Below are positions 25,036 to 34,032 of a stretch of DNA of 59,609 bases, piece after piece. Made by a program: the position numbers and the translations under genes. Each line of letters begins with the position of its first letter. Position 1 is the stretch's first letter. This DNA comes from Arthrobacter sp. zg-Y820 (GTDB lineage Bacteria > Actinomycetota > Actinomycetes > Actinomycetales > Micrococcaceae): NCBI RefSeq assembly GCF_030142155.1, contig NZ_CP126248.1, positions 1 through 59,609 of the forward strand, written 5' to 3'. The notes beneath the pieces were generated by a model. The model was not told the DNA's origin. It worked only from the letters and a program-made list of their open reading frames with translations, and made no database searches.

Positions 25036-27650
25036 TGGGTCACCTCTGCCTTGTTATCTTCCGGGCGGTCCCGATTTTGCAATTCTTCGGCGATGGCCGC
25101 TCCCTCTTCACCGAACGCGTCCCGCATTAGCTGCTCTTCGCTGACGCCACGTGGGTATTCTCCGACCGTTACTCCATCCCGCATGACGATTATGCGGTCA
25201 GCGATGCTCAGTACCTCGGGGATTTCTGATGAGGTGAGAAGCACTCCCGCACCCTGGTCCTTGTATTCCGAAATCAGGGTGTGGATCTCCGCCTTCGCTC
25301 CCACATCCACCCCTCGGGTCGGATCGTCCAACAGGATCAGTTCCGGATCGAGGGCGAGCCATTTACCCAGGACCACTTTTTGTTGATTGCCGCCGGAAAG
25401 GTTTTTGATAAGCTTTTTTGGATCCGGCGGACGGACATTCATCCGCCGTACCTGTTCAGCGACCATCTGCCCTTCTCGTTGGCGGGACAAGTAGCCGGCG
25501 GGCGAGTTCCGGCGGAGCCACAACATGCTCATGTTCTCCCCGACTGTCATCTCCGGGTAGATTCCTTCTTCCTGCCGGTCTTCGGGCACAAAAGCGAGAC
25601 CTTGGTCGGCGAGGTCATGGAAAGACCGGCTACCCCTCGCCTCTCCAAAAACGGCCAGCGAACCGGCTGTGGCTTTCGAAAGCCCGGCGACGGTCCGCAT
25701 CAGCTCCGTTCGACCCGACCCCATCAGGCCCACCAAACCGACTACTTCGCCACGGTGCACAGTGATGGAGGCGTTGGTCAGCCGTCCGCCATCGGATAGG
25801 CCCTTGCCCTCCACGAGTCTTTCGCCAACCAAGGACTCGCTGTACGGGAATGCGCTTTCCATGTCGCGGCCGATCATTAGGTTCACAAGTCCTGACGAAT
25901 CGATATCGGACAGATTGGGCTGGCCGACCAAATTACCGTCGCGCAACACAATTGCGCGGGAACAAAGGTGGTAGATCTCGTCCATCTTGTGGGAGATATA
26001 GAGAATAGCGGTGTTTCGGGCCTTGAGCCGGTCGATCAGCTCATAGAGGTGGTCCCGCTCTCGAGATGACAGAGCGGACGTCGGCTCGTCCATAATGACC
26101 AGCCAAGCCTCTTCTCGCACTGCCCGGACAATCTCAATCATTTGGCGGTGCCCGACGCTCAGTTCCCCTACGACGTCAGTGGCCGAGAACGGCATATCCA
26201 GTTCCCTCAATAGGGACGCTGTATCCCGTTCCATTTGTCGACGCCGCAGGGGGCCGATTTTGCCGAAGCGGAGTTCCTGTCCGAGGAACATATTCTGTGT
26301 GACAGTTAAGTCCGGCACCAAGCTGAAATGCTGGTGTATGACTGCGATTCCGGATTTGCGGGCGTCCTCGGGTCCGGCGAAGGTCACTGGCACGCCGTCG
26401 ATCTCGAGCCGGCCGCCAGTGGGCCGGTTGTTGCCTGCGATGGCCTTTACGAGAGTCGATTTCCCGGCGCCGTTCTCGCCCATCAGCGCGACAATCTCCC
26501 CGGATGAGACGGAGAAGGAAATGCCATTCAGGACTTGAACTCCGGAGAAGGACTTTTGCACGTCGACCAAGTTCAGGGTGTGCGACTGGTTTCCAGTTCC
26601 TGCATCGGCAGCGGTTTCGGCAGTGCGGCGACGGGACGAGTGCGCGCGGAGGGAGTTCAGAAAGAAAGTTGCATTGTCTTTTATTTGCAGCACGACTTCG
26701 CGCTGAGACACGATGACGGCGACCACCGTGAGTAGACCGGTGTACAGGTAGATGAGTGGCTGACTTACTCCTGCGAATGACAGTCCTGAGGTAAGTACGC
26801 CGACAAAGATCGATCCGAGGAACGTTGCGATCATTGATCCGCGACCGCCAGCCAGGCTCGCGCCGCCGATGACGGCCGCGGTAATGGCCGAGAATTCCAG
26901 GTTGAGCCCGGCCATCGGCTGCGCCGAGCCAGCCCGACCGATGGTCAGCAGCGCACCCATCCCAACAGCGGCACCGACAAGCACGAACGCTGAGAATTGG
27001 ACCGTTCGGGCGGGGATTCCCATTGCCACTGCTGTGCGGGTGTTGCCACCGACTGCGAAGAACCAGCGGCCGAGCATGGTGCGGCGCAGCAGAAAGGCGA
27101 AGAGCGCCAGCGCGACGAAGGTGACGATAATCGACCAGGGAATGCCGAAAATTCCTTCACGCCCAAGGAACAGAATGACGTCGTTTGCGATCGGTAGAGA
27201 TGCGCCGCCGGAGATGCTGATGGCCGCGCCTCGGGCAAGAGCGAACATACCCAGGGTCGCCATGAACGCGTTCACCTTGAGTACCGCCACAAGAAAGCCG
27301 TTGAATGCACCAACGGCGAGTGCGACAGCAAAGACCGTGATAATGGTGAGAAGGGAGCTCCCTCCGGTCGCTTCGAGGACTTGGGCGCCTACCACTGAGG
27401 CCAGTGCGAGAGACGAACCTACCGAAAGGTCAATGCCCCGGACGATGATTACGCCCGTCATCCCGAAGGCGACAAGTGATATCACCGCCGTCTGCACCGC
27501 GATGTTGACCATGTTGAACGGGCTCAAGAATCCGGTGAAGCTAAAGCCGAAGTACGCTGCCGCAATAAGAATCGCGGCAATCAAGATGACCTCTGTGCGA
27601 CTCTGCTGATCGCGCACAGCATCCGCAACTCTAGAAAATTGGTCTCTCAT
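25032..27650 (-). CDS. Fused ABC permease and double ATPase (RbsC-RbsA fusion)
   Basis: 872 residues from ATG 27650 (MRDQFSRV). The N-terminal 320 or so form an RbsC-type permease (RGIDLSVGSSLALASVVGA; VIGGASLAGGRGSM). After a short linker come two ABC domains. The first has GENGAGKSTL, ELSVGHRQMIEIVRA and VIMDEPTSAL. The second has degenerate GLMGSGRTELM, NLSGGNQQKVVLGKWLA and LILLDDPTRGVDVGAK, as usual for RbsA/MglA. The parts are normally separate genes, and no stop or frameshift separates them here. A second, unfused permease follows, so the assembled importer would have two different permease chains with a double ATPase tethered to one. Confidence 0.88.
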   Translation of the reverse strand: MRDQFSRVADAVRDQQSRTEVILIAAILIAAAYFGFSFTGFLSPFNMVNIAVQTAVISLVAFGMTGVIIVRGIDLSVGSSLALASVVGAQVLEATGGSSLLTIITVFAVALAVGAFNGFLVAVLKVNAFMATLGMFALARGAAISISGGASLPIANDVILFLGREGIFGIPWSIIVTFVALALFAFLLRRTMLGRWFFAVGGNTRTAVAMGIPARTVQFSAFVLVGAAVGMGALLTIGRAGSAQPMAGLNLEFSAITAAVIGGASLAGGRGSMIATFLGSIFVGVLTSGLSFAGVSQPLIYLYTGLLTVVAVIVSQREVVLQIKDNATFFLNSLRAHSSRRRTAETAADAGTGNQSHTLNLVDVQKSFSGVQVLNGISFSVSSGEIVALMGENGAGKSTLVKAIAGNNRPTGGRLEIDGVPVTFAGPEDARKSGIAVIHQHFSLVPDLTVTQNMFLGQELRFGKIGPLRRRQMERDTASLLRELDMPFSATDVVGELSVGHRQMIEIVRAVREEAWLVIMDEPTSALSSRERDHLYELIDRLKARNTAILYISHKMDEIYHLCSRAIVLRDGNLVGQPNLSDIDSSGLVNLMIGRDMESAFPYSESLVGERLVEGKGLSDGGRLTNASITVHRGEVVGLVGLMGSGRTELMRTVAGLSKATAGSLAVFGEARGSRSFHDLADQGLAFVPEDRQEEGIYPEMTVGENMSMLWLRRNSPAGYLSRQREGQMVAEQVRRMNVRPPDPKKLIKNLSGGNQQKVVLGKWLALDPELILLDDPTRGVDVGAKAEIHTLISEYKDQGAGVLLTSSEIPEVLSIADRIIVMRDGVTVGEYPRGVSEEQLMRDAFGEEGAAIAEELQNRDRPEDNKAEVTQ

Positions 27651-27734
27651 CAGAACGGTGCATACCTTTCGAAAGATCCGTGGCGGTGGCGCTATGCCGC
27701 CGCCACGGATTGACATCCGTAGTAGCGGATCAGG

Positions 27735-28802
27735 CTAGGAGCCGGATCCGACGGTCATGTCCGCGTCGGACTTCTCGGAGCCGAATTCTTCGGCGTACTG
27801 CTGAGCGATTTCAGAAGCTTCCGCAGTAGTGATGGTCTCCAGTTCCAAACCTTCTTCAGCCAGGCCCGCTGCCGTCCCTTCGGAGGCGATCGTGTAGGTG
27901 GGCATGAAGAGGTCGGTTTCAAACTCAGAACCCAGCGCCATACGAGCGGCCGCTGCAGTATTCCAAGCGCCTACCCGATACGAGCCGGTGAGAATGTTGC
28001 TGAGGATTACGCCGGAATCGATGTACTCGTAAACCGTCTGGTCTCCATCGTTTGATACAAATGGAATGTCCAGGCCCTGCTGCTCTACAACCTTGATAGC
28101 CGCGAGAGTCAAACCATCCGAGATGCTGGCGATACCAGCCAGATCGGGATTGTTCGTCAGGACAGTCTGGGTAACGGAGCCCGCCTCAGAGCTGTCGAAG
28201 TTGGTCGGCTGAGTAATGATCTCAATGCCCGGGAATTCCTCGGCCATGGTGGTCTCGAACGCCTCCTGTCGGGTGTCAGACACATAATTACCCACGGATC
28301 CGATCAAGAGCAGCACCTTACCTTCTCCGCCCAGTTCGGTGCCGAGGATGCGGGCCTGCTGGACCCAGTTATCGTAGTCCGGGTAGAGCGTGTTGTGATT
28401 CTCGTCAGCCGGGACCTTGTTGCCCATGGTCACAACATCGATGCCTTCTGCGGTCGCACGGTTTATCACATCAACCAGTGCGTCGGCATTGACCGGGTCG
28501 ATGAGGATGACGTCCTTCTGCTGGGCGATGAAGCTCTCAATGGTTGAAATCTGGGTCTCGATCGAGCCGTCAACACTTTGCCAGGCGACGTCGACGCCAT
28601 AGTCATCGGCGATGTTCTGCGAGGCTTCCTGCATTTCAACGAAGAACGGGAGTGACAGGTTGATTTCCGCCACACCGATCTGCGGCCGTTCACCTCCGCC
28701 ACCTTCAGAGGCCTGTTCGCCGCAGCCGGTGACAAGAAGGGTTGCGCCCGCAACAGCGGCTACGGCCGCGCGGAGGCGGCTTCGTTTAGAGAATAATTCC
28801 AT
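27735..28802 (-). CDS. Sugar ABC transporter substrate-binding lipoprotein
   Basis: 355 residues of the periplasmic-binding type 1 (Peripla_BP_4) family. Lipoprotein signal: basic N-terminus SKRSRLRAAVAAVAGATLL then lipobox LVTGC. The two-lobe pattern includes INLSLPFFVEMQEASQNIA, then VILIDPVNADALVDVINRATAEGIDVV and ISDGLTLAAIKVVEQQGLD. GGGAGT-type ribosome site upstream of ATG 28802. First gene of the long minus-strand operon (28802 down to 16727), so the main catabolic promoter should lie in 28803-29000. Confidence 0.9.
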   Translation of the reverse strand: MELFSKRSRLRAAVAAVAGATLLVTGCGEQASEGGGGERPQIGVAEINLSLPFFVEMQEASQNIADDYGVDVAWQSVDGSIETQISTIESFIAQQKDVILIDPVNADALVDVINRATAEGIDVVTMGNKVPADENHNTLYPDYDNWVQQARILGTELGGEGKVLLLIGSVGNYVSDTRQEAFETTMAEEFPGIEIITQPTNFDSSEAGSVTQTVLTNNPDLAGIASISDGLTLAAIKVVEQQGLDIPFVSNDGDQTVYEYIDSGVILSNILTGSYRVGAWNTAAAARMALGSEFETDLFMPTYTIASEGTAAGLAEEGLELETITTAEASEIAQQYAEEFGSEKSDADMTVGSGS

Positions 28803-29589
28803 TGCACTGACTCCCGATGTACTCGAATGGGATTACCGCACCTCTTGTGAGCGGGTTCTTCGTTTTGGAAGATGGTTCCAGAGACTAGCTTGCCGCTCTA
28901 CTAAGGTGCAATACCCTTACAGCTTCGAACCGGACAGTTCAGCAGCCTGAGTACGCCTGATTTTAGGCTTTGAGCGAGTCGGGGAACCGCGGTTTGACGC
29001 GGAGGAAGGTTGCGCAGGGCGGTTTTGGAAAGGTCGTTCTACAGCGGTTGTAAATTTTATGTAACGCTCTACTGCGGGCCCGCTACACCATCTGCCGCGG
29101 GCAGGTTCCTCGTAGTCGTTCATCCGGACCAGTAGGAAACCCCACTACCTTTTCGTAGCCCATTCCTCGAGAGAGGGTGTCCGCGAACTTTTACGGACTC
29201 CTTCAGGTCATCTGCAGAGACAGAGTGCTGCGGTGCTGCATCTGCAGCTCCATCCATTGATAAGGCGTCAAGGTTACGGTCAGACTCCTCAGCATTGGGC
29301 CGGCAGGTGCTTCGCCCTCTAGTTCGGAGGCCTCACCACTCTGTCGCTAGGATGCCCGTCGAGACCGTAGCCCGATTTCGACTCGACTACCACGGGGCAG
29401 GAATCTTCCATGGAGTCCGCTGGTCCTCAGATTGCCAAGTTGGAGAACTCCCTGGTTGGGTCCCAGATGGAAGTCCAGTGTCTATGTGAGTTCGTGTCCG
29501 AGAATGGACACAGGAGGAAATTCACGAATCATGGCACGCAGACACACCCGAGCAGGTCATCGCCAAGGTCCGGCAGGGACAGGAAATGC
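28803..29589. other. Intergenic region upstream of the importer operon
   Basis: 787 bases with no convincing gene. It must contain the promoter of the importer operon, but I could not pick out a reliable -35/-10 pair or operator. The distal part grades into the IS/ABC scar zone. Confidence 0.5.
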
Positions 29590-29680
29590 CTTCGGCTCCA
29601 TCGCCAAAGCTCGGACTATGGCGATGCGCTGCTGCTGGCCGTCTGAAAGGCGACTTGGATAGCGGGCCGCGGAACACTTC
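29590..29680 (-). pseudogene. ABC ATPase fragment (signature region only)
   Basis: A minus-strand stretch reads YPSRLSDGQQQRIAIVRALA followed by MEPKA, the ABC signature and following helix of an amino-acid-type ATPase, where LSGGQ has become LSDGQ. Neither Walker A nor Walker B is linked to it, so it is a short orphan fragment. Confidence 0.55.
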
Positions 29681-29789
29681 AACTGCTCACCGGCGAAGAA
29701 ATGGGCCGACAGATAACGTGCCCGAGGAGAACAGGGCATGCATGATCTTTCCTCACGTCCGCTGTCCTGTCCGCACCGGACACCTGTGC

Positions 29790-30015
29790 GCACCGAACGG
29801 CGGATCATCGCGCTGCGCTTCACCCGCCGTTGAGGAACCTCACCGTATCGCCCACCACCTGCACCTGGACCAAACCACCGACTGCCGGTCCGCCGGCCTA
29901 AACCCGTCCGCTATGAACACAAGAACCCCGAGGACCTGGTGCACGTGGACATCAAGAAACTCGGACGTATTCCCGACGGCGGCGGCGGGCACAAGATGAT
30001 CGGCCGCCGCACCCA
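29790..30015 (+). pseudogene. IS481-family transposase fragment
   Basis: Plus-strand reading gives RIIALRFTRR, a stop (TGA near 29834), then a frame ending RRPKPVRYEHKNPEDLVHVD and IKKLGRIPDGGGGHK, characteristic of the central IS481 transposase with the first catalytic Asp (HVDIKKL). It breaks off near 30015, where an oppositely oriented IS21 fragment begins. Confidence 0.75.
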
Positions 30016-30019
30016 GGGC

Positions 30020-30410
30020 ATGCTCCTGCGGCACAAACGCCTCCACCCGTCGGCCTGCCCCCACGTCGATCTGGGCCCGACGGACCAGCACATAGTCGCG
30101 CACCGTCGAGTACGAGAGTTCCTCCGCTGCGTGTTCTTCAATGAGCCACGCCAGGATCCTGCGGGCAATGTGGCGTTGCTTCCGAGGCGCCGTCGTGTCC
30201 TCAGTCAGCATTGCATCAATCACCGCTTGACCGGATCCTGCCGCCAGGCCACCGATTGTCTTGGCTTGCGTGGCGGAGGGGAGGCGGATCCAGAGCCTGC
30301 CGCACGGTCCTTCGGTGAACCTTATGTCTGGCCGCCAGAGCGCGGACCGATAGGCCCTCGACCCGGGCATCCCTTCGGATCAGCGCGAACAACTCCACTC
30401 TCGACTCCAT
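30020..30410 (-). pseudogene. IS21-family IstA transposase N-terminal fragment
   Basis: Minus-strand start MESRVELFALIRRDARVEGL with the HTH block SVRALAARHKVHRRTVRQAL, then (after a frame change near 30270) AIDAMLTEDTTAPRKQRH-like sequence, RRILAWLIEEHAAEELSYST and VRDYVLVRR, and finally VEAFVPQEHALG. Sequence after this diverges because the IS481 fragment is joined here. No IstB is present. Non-functional scar. Confidence 0.75.
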
Positions 30411-30608
30411 CCAGACCAGCCTTCCACCGCATCCATCCACTGATGAATCCAACGTTGAAGGCGGGGCCACATATAACCGTCACAAGCCGCCCGGCGAGTC
30501 ACGAAGTGGGGCCAGAAATAATCGCTCTACCGGGGCCATCTCAACCTGTCATAGTCACGGCACTTGCTCGCCGCTGCGAGGTTGGGCCAGCGGGGGATTT
30601 TCTAAGGC

Positions 30609-31211
30609 TCACGAAGCGGGAACCTGCAACTGATGCCCTACGACCACCCAGCTGCCATTGTGTTGCTCCAAATAGACAGTGACGATTTGGCGTCCTACCG
30701 GCTGCGTATCTGTGCCATCACGGCTTATCCATCTCCAGCTGGCGTCATAGACCCGGATTGCCTTGTCCTCTGCGACGTCACGGCTCACATCGCCAGCGGC
30801 AGGAATGATGCTGGGTGAGCTGTATGCCTCGTGCCGGCCGGCCTCTAGCCAAGCTCCCTGGGCACCGTTACGTTCCGGTTCGATCTGATTGCTAGCCCAC
30901 TCTTCGCTCATGAGTGGTTTGGCTCTAACCGCAGCTGCTGTTTGAGTGCGGTCCGTTGCCGTATCCCACGAATGGAGCATAAGTGCCGCAACTTCGGCCG
31001 TCGATTCAACGTCCGATCGGTCAGCGTCATCGGCTCGTACAAAGGTCCCGTCCCCCGGAAGAACTTCGGCCTGCGCAGTCCGGGAAGCAGCGGGTTCCGG
31101 GCCAGGGGCGGAAGAAACGCTGGTCTCTCCTGAACCGCCGCAGCCTGTTACAAGGAGAACGGCACAGACAGTGGCCGCTGCAGAAAGATGCCCATGCCGG
31201 GACGTGGTCAT
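30609..31211 (-). CDS. Putative lipoprotein of unknown function
   Basis: About 200 residues from ATG 31211 (start of a signal peptide MTTSRHGHLSAAATVCAVLL with lipobox LVTGC); the frame is open 17 codons further upstream but without a signal-like start. The mature part has VESTAEVAALMLHSWDTATD, a Pro/Ala-poor globular pattern and ends VVVGHQLQVPAS. The form resembles small secreted proteins found beside M23 peptidases in actinobacterial conjugation clusters, but I do not recognise the family. It overlaps the upstream M23-domain ORF by 4 bp. Confidence 0.65.
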   Translation of the reverse strand: MTTSRHGHLSAAATVCAVLLVTGCGGSGETSVSSAPGPEPAASRTAQAEVLPGDGTFVRADDADRSDVESTAEVAALMLHSWDTATDRTQTAAAVRAKPLMSEEWASNQIEPERNGAQGAWLEAGRHEAYSSPSIIPAAGDVSRDVAEDKAIRVYDASWRWISRDGTDTQPVGRQIVTVYLEQHNGSWVVVGHQLQVPAS

Positions 31212-31715
31212 GACGCCCAAGCTCCTTTCTCTTTCAGGATGGGTTCCGGATCGAGATTCCACCCTTGATACGGATACACGACAGCCGGTGCTTCCGGCTT
31301 GTAGATTTCGAAATGAAGATGGGTTCCGACCTGCCCGAGTTGGGCTCTGTTGCCTTCGGTGCCGATGATGTCTCCACGCTGCAGGGTCTGCCCAACAGAG
31401 ACGTTGTAGGCATTCAGATGGCAGAACGCGAAACCGAAGTCGGGATCGTCACCGGTCTCTTTGGCAATGACACAGCCGTCGGGGTCGTTGAAACCGGTGA
31501 TCCGGAGCTGCGTCGGGGCGATCACCGGTCCGCCTGATCCCGTTCCGGTTCCGGTCGCCAGATCGACCCCGAGTTTGTCGGCCCGGTACCGTCCGCGCTG
31601 GCTCTGCAGGAAGCTGTACAGCGAGCTCTCACCCTCGACGTCCCCTCGGGGGAACCTCCAATAGACCTGTCGGAAGTCGACCAGGTCCGCAGCCGCCGTT
31701 CTTCCCATGTGGGTT
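31208..31715 (-). CDS. M23 peptidase-domain ORF, probably truncated chimera
   Basis: The C-terminal part is an M23 (lysostaphin-type) domain: DDPDFGFAFCHLNAYNVSVG, GDIIGTEGN and GTHLHFEIYKPE with the HxH zinc motif. The N-terminal 40 residues (DFRQVYWRFPRGDVEGESSL, then YSFLQSQRGRYRADKL) look instead like a helicase-associated repeat, so the M23 domain seems joined to a foreign start near 31580. The normal N-terminal signal or membrane anchor is missing and the upstream frame is broken. The intact ancestor was probably a conjugation or cell-wall hydrolase; present activity is doubtful. Confidence 0.6.
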
Positions 31716-32142
31716 TCGACTTCTTCAGCCGCCTGGCGGCAGGGCCGGCTGGTCGTGGACAATGAGCCGCTGTCCGAACAGTTCGGGGTATAGATGATTC
31801 TGGTGCGGATATGGTCGTAGACCTTCCGGTGGCACCCGGCACAGCACGGCGATGCGCCACGGGTCCAGGCCCTTGGTCCACATGTAGAACCACTCTTCAC
31901 GGAACCAGTGCTGCGGGGTCCAGGACTCCGGGTCGGCGGGATGCAAGGTTGAGGTGGGCGCCCTTGCTGATTTCGGGTTTTTCTATGATCCAGCCGGATT
32001 CGTTGCGGGTGGCGGTTGCAGTTATTTCCCGGACTCCGGGTTTTGGTGTGCGGATGCCGTAAGAGTCTTTGGGTACGGGCATCCGTTTGCGCTGCAGCCT
32101 GCGCACCTCGCGGAGAGTCGCTGCTCCGATCAAGTCTGACAC
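31716..32142 (-). pseudogene. Broken plasmid-type hypothetical gene
   Basis: Two frames together appear to be one former protein: MSDLIGAATLREVRRLQRKR ... ISKGAHLNLAS (32142-31930), then after a frameshift SWTPQHWFREEWFYMWTKG and LDPWRIAVLCRVPPE (31920-31840), and another shift near 31830 to ELFGQRLIVHDQPALPPGG. It continues toward the helicase-associated part of the M23 chimera. Family not recognised with certainty. Confidence 0.45.
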
Positions 32143-32180
32143 GGACTTATATCCTTCAGCGCGGCCGGCAGACTGCAGCT

Positions 32181-32424
32181 GCTCCAGTCATCGCTCGAGA
32201 AGCTCCCGAACGACTGGTGCAACTTCGCGACGACATCGAGTTGGTTTCCCTTGAGGCGCTTATAGACCGGTTTGAGACGGACCTTGAGGGTCCCTATTCG
32301 AAGAACGAAGATCATTGGCAAGAATTCTTCGAGGCCAACCATTTCGCGCTACAACTAATCTTCGCGACTCCCATTATTGTGGAGATTCCTCATGCAACCC
32401 TCCTAGGTTCCGACCAAGGAAGAC
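32181..32424 (+). pseudogene. Shedu-like (DUF4263) nuclease gene fragment
   Basis: Plus-strand reading gives LEALIDRFETDLEGPYSKNE, then DHWQEFFEANHFALQLIFAT and PIIVEIPHATLLGSDQGRP. The pattern of an acidic helix, ENEDxWQEFFxxN and a following beta strand with Gly/Pro-rich turn is typical of the region before the catalytic strands in Shedu/DUF4263 anti-phage nucleases. The catalytic half is gone; the frame runs into unrelated sequence and a terminator-like hairpin. Assigned by eye, so moderate confidence. Confidence 0.5.
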
Positions 32425-32445
32425 CCCGACAGGTGCCGGGGTCTT
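32420..32445 (+). terminator. Hairpin, possible terminator
   Basis: AAGACCCCG (32420-32428) and CGGGGTCTT (32437-32445) form a 9-bp stem with an 8-base loop. It follows the Shedu-like fragment and could have ended its transcript. Only a short T-containing tail follows, so strength is uncertain. Confidence 0.55.
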
Positions 32446-32726
32446 CAGACCCATTTAGCTGTGGAGGTGTTTTTCCACTGCTGCCCAGGCAGCGACCCAG
32501 GGACCTCTCTCTGATTGAGGCTTGGCTTATAAGCCCTCCGCGCCCAACTTTAGGCTCCCGAGGCCGCCTCAGTTACGGAGTCTGTGATTTCAGATTTGCT
32601 CCAATCATTATTGAGTGGGGCTATCATGTGTCTCTTCAGCCTTATCGGAGGAGCTCTGCTTCGACCTGGGCAATCTGCCTTCCTGTTTCGCTATCACAGT
32701 GGGTTACTCAGTCTTCGGCGAGGAGA

Positions 32727-33605
32727 ATGATGAGACGACAATTTCTTACGGGCGTGCATTGGCGGCGCAGGCTCGATGACGAGTCTGCCGCACCGTGGAT
32801 CCCCCGCATCCGCGAGGGAACAGACGATGGGTACTTTGGACCCGGCAGCTCCGCTTGGGAGGTGAATGGCGGGCTGTCGACCTTTGTGGGCGGCATCCGC
32901 GCATTGTTGATCCAGGCGCTGCACCCTGGGGCGTTGGCGGGGGTACATGACCATTCCCACTACCGCGAGGACACGATGGGTCGATTGAACCGGACCATCC
33001 AATGGATGGCAACTACTACCTTCGGGGACCGAGCCATGGCCGACGCAGGTGCAGCAGCCGTTCGGCGTATGCACAATTCAGTCACTGGGCACTATGTCGA
33101 CAGCGGCGGAGTAGAGCGTTCCTATTCAGCCAACGATCCACACCTGGTGCGGTGGGTCCACAACGCTTTTACGACTGCTTTTCTTGGGGCTCATGAGATT
33201 TGGGGAGGAGATATGCCCGGTGGTCCTGACCAATATGTGGACGAGTGGGCGTTGGCAGGAGAGCTTATGGGGGTTAAAAATCCGCCGCGCACAGTCGATG
33301 AGCTTGCCATCGAGATGGATGGTTTCATGGCTGAACTGGTTACTGACGACCGAGTCACGGACCTCGTGAACTACCTTCGACGGCCTCAACTTCCTTTCGC
33401 AGCGCGGCTGGTATATCCAATCTTGTTTGCCGGCGCCGTATCCTCCCTTCCGGAAAGCTACCGCGTCCGGTTGGGTTTACGACGACCAGTCTGGCCAGCA
33501 ATCACCGCCTGTCGCCTGCTGCTAGCTTTTATTGGCGTTGCATTGGGCGGTCGATCGCCAAGCTCCCGCGCGGCCGCAGAAAGATCATTCAGACTCATGG
33601 AGTAA
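32727..33605 (+). CDS. MpaB-type oxygenase (DUF2236, latex-clearing family)
   Basis: 292 residues. AGGAG at 32721-32725 supports ATG 32727 or 32730; the open frame to 32016 is not part of the gene. Family features: GPGSSAWEVNGGLSTFVGGI, then LIQALHPGALAGVHDHSHYR (His-rich heme/metal region), NAFTTAFLGAH and PILFAGAVSSLPESYR. Members are heme-binding oxygenases or ER-bound proteins related to Lcp. No rubber-degradation partner lies nearby. The function of this copy is unknown, and it sits alone between IS scars and an SDR gene. Confidence 0.8.
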   Translation: MMRRQFLTGVHWRRRLDDESAAPWIPRIREGTDDGYFGPGSSAWEVNGGLSTFVGGIRALLIQALHPGALAGVHDHSHYREDTMGRLNRTIQWMATTTFGDRAMADAGAAAVRRMHNSVTGHYVDSGGVERSYSANDPHLVRWVHNAFTTAFLGAHEIWGGDMPGGPDQYVDEWALAGELMGVKNPPRTVDELAIEMDGFMAELVTDDRVTDLVNYLRRPQLPFAARLVYPILFAGAVSSLPESYRVRLGLRRPVWPAITACRLLLAFIGVALGGRSPSSRAAAERSFRLME

Positions 33606-34032
33606 ACATCCGCCTCTAACCGGTGACGTCATGGTGCCCTCAGCTGCGAATGGTGCGTGAGCACTTCCTTCAAACGCATCATGGCGTTAAACGCCAGATT
33701 CATTTGAAGGCTTTCGATCGTCCCGGTCAACCACTGAGATGCCTTTGCCGATTCGGGAAGTCCGTCCTGCTTGCCCTAATGGCGAGTTTCAGACCGAGGA
33801 GCCTCGCAGCTAATCCGCGCTGGAAGGAAGCGGGCCTCAATGCCCGAGGTGAACCTTTATGGGCTGAATTGCAAGTGGGTTCCCCGGGTGATCAATAAAC
33901 GAACGATGGGCGTCCCGCTACAGCGCACTCTGGAGAACCATCGATTCCATCCTGCAGAACTTGTGATGAATCTCTCATTCGCGCTGATAGCTTCTTCAGT
34001 ACTACCCGCACTAGCTGGAAAGCAGGAGCCCG
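33606..34032. other. Gap without recognisable gene
   Basis: 427 bases. Short open frames here have no family resemblance or ribosome sites. The end must hold the promoter of the SDR gene (GGAGCCCG ribosome site at 34025 before ATG 34033). Nothing else seen. Confidence 0.5.

Noticed and set aside
29939..30682. 247-residue plus-strand ORF across the IS scar zone
   Set aside because: Only its first 20 residues are IS481-derived; the rest is antisense to IstA and random sequence.
32016..32726. Upstream extension of the MpaB-type oxygenase ORF
   Set aside because: This part includes the Shedu-like fragment and a terminator hairpin and has no homology to MpaB proteins; AGGAG at 32721 marks the real start.
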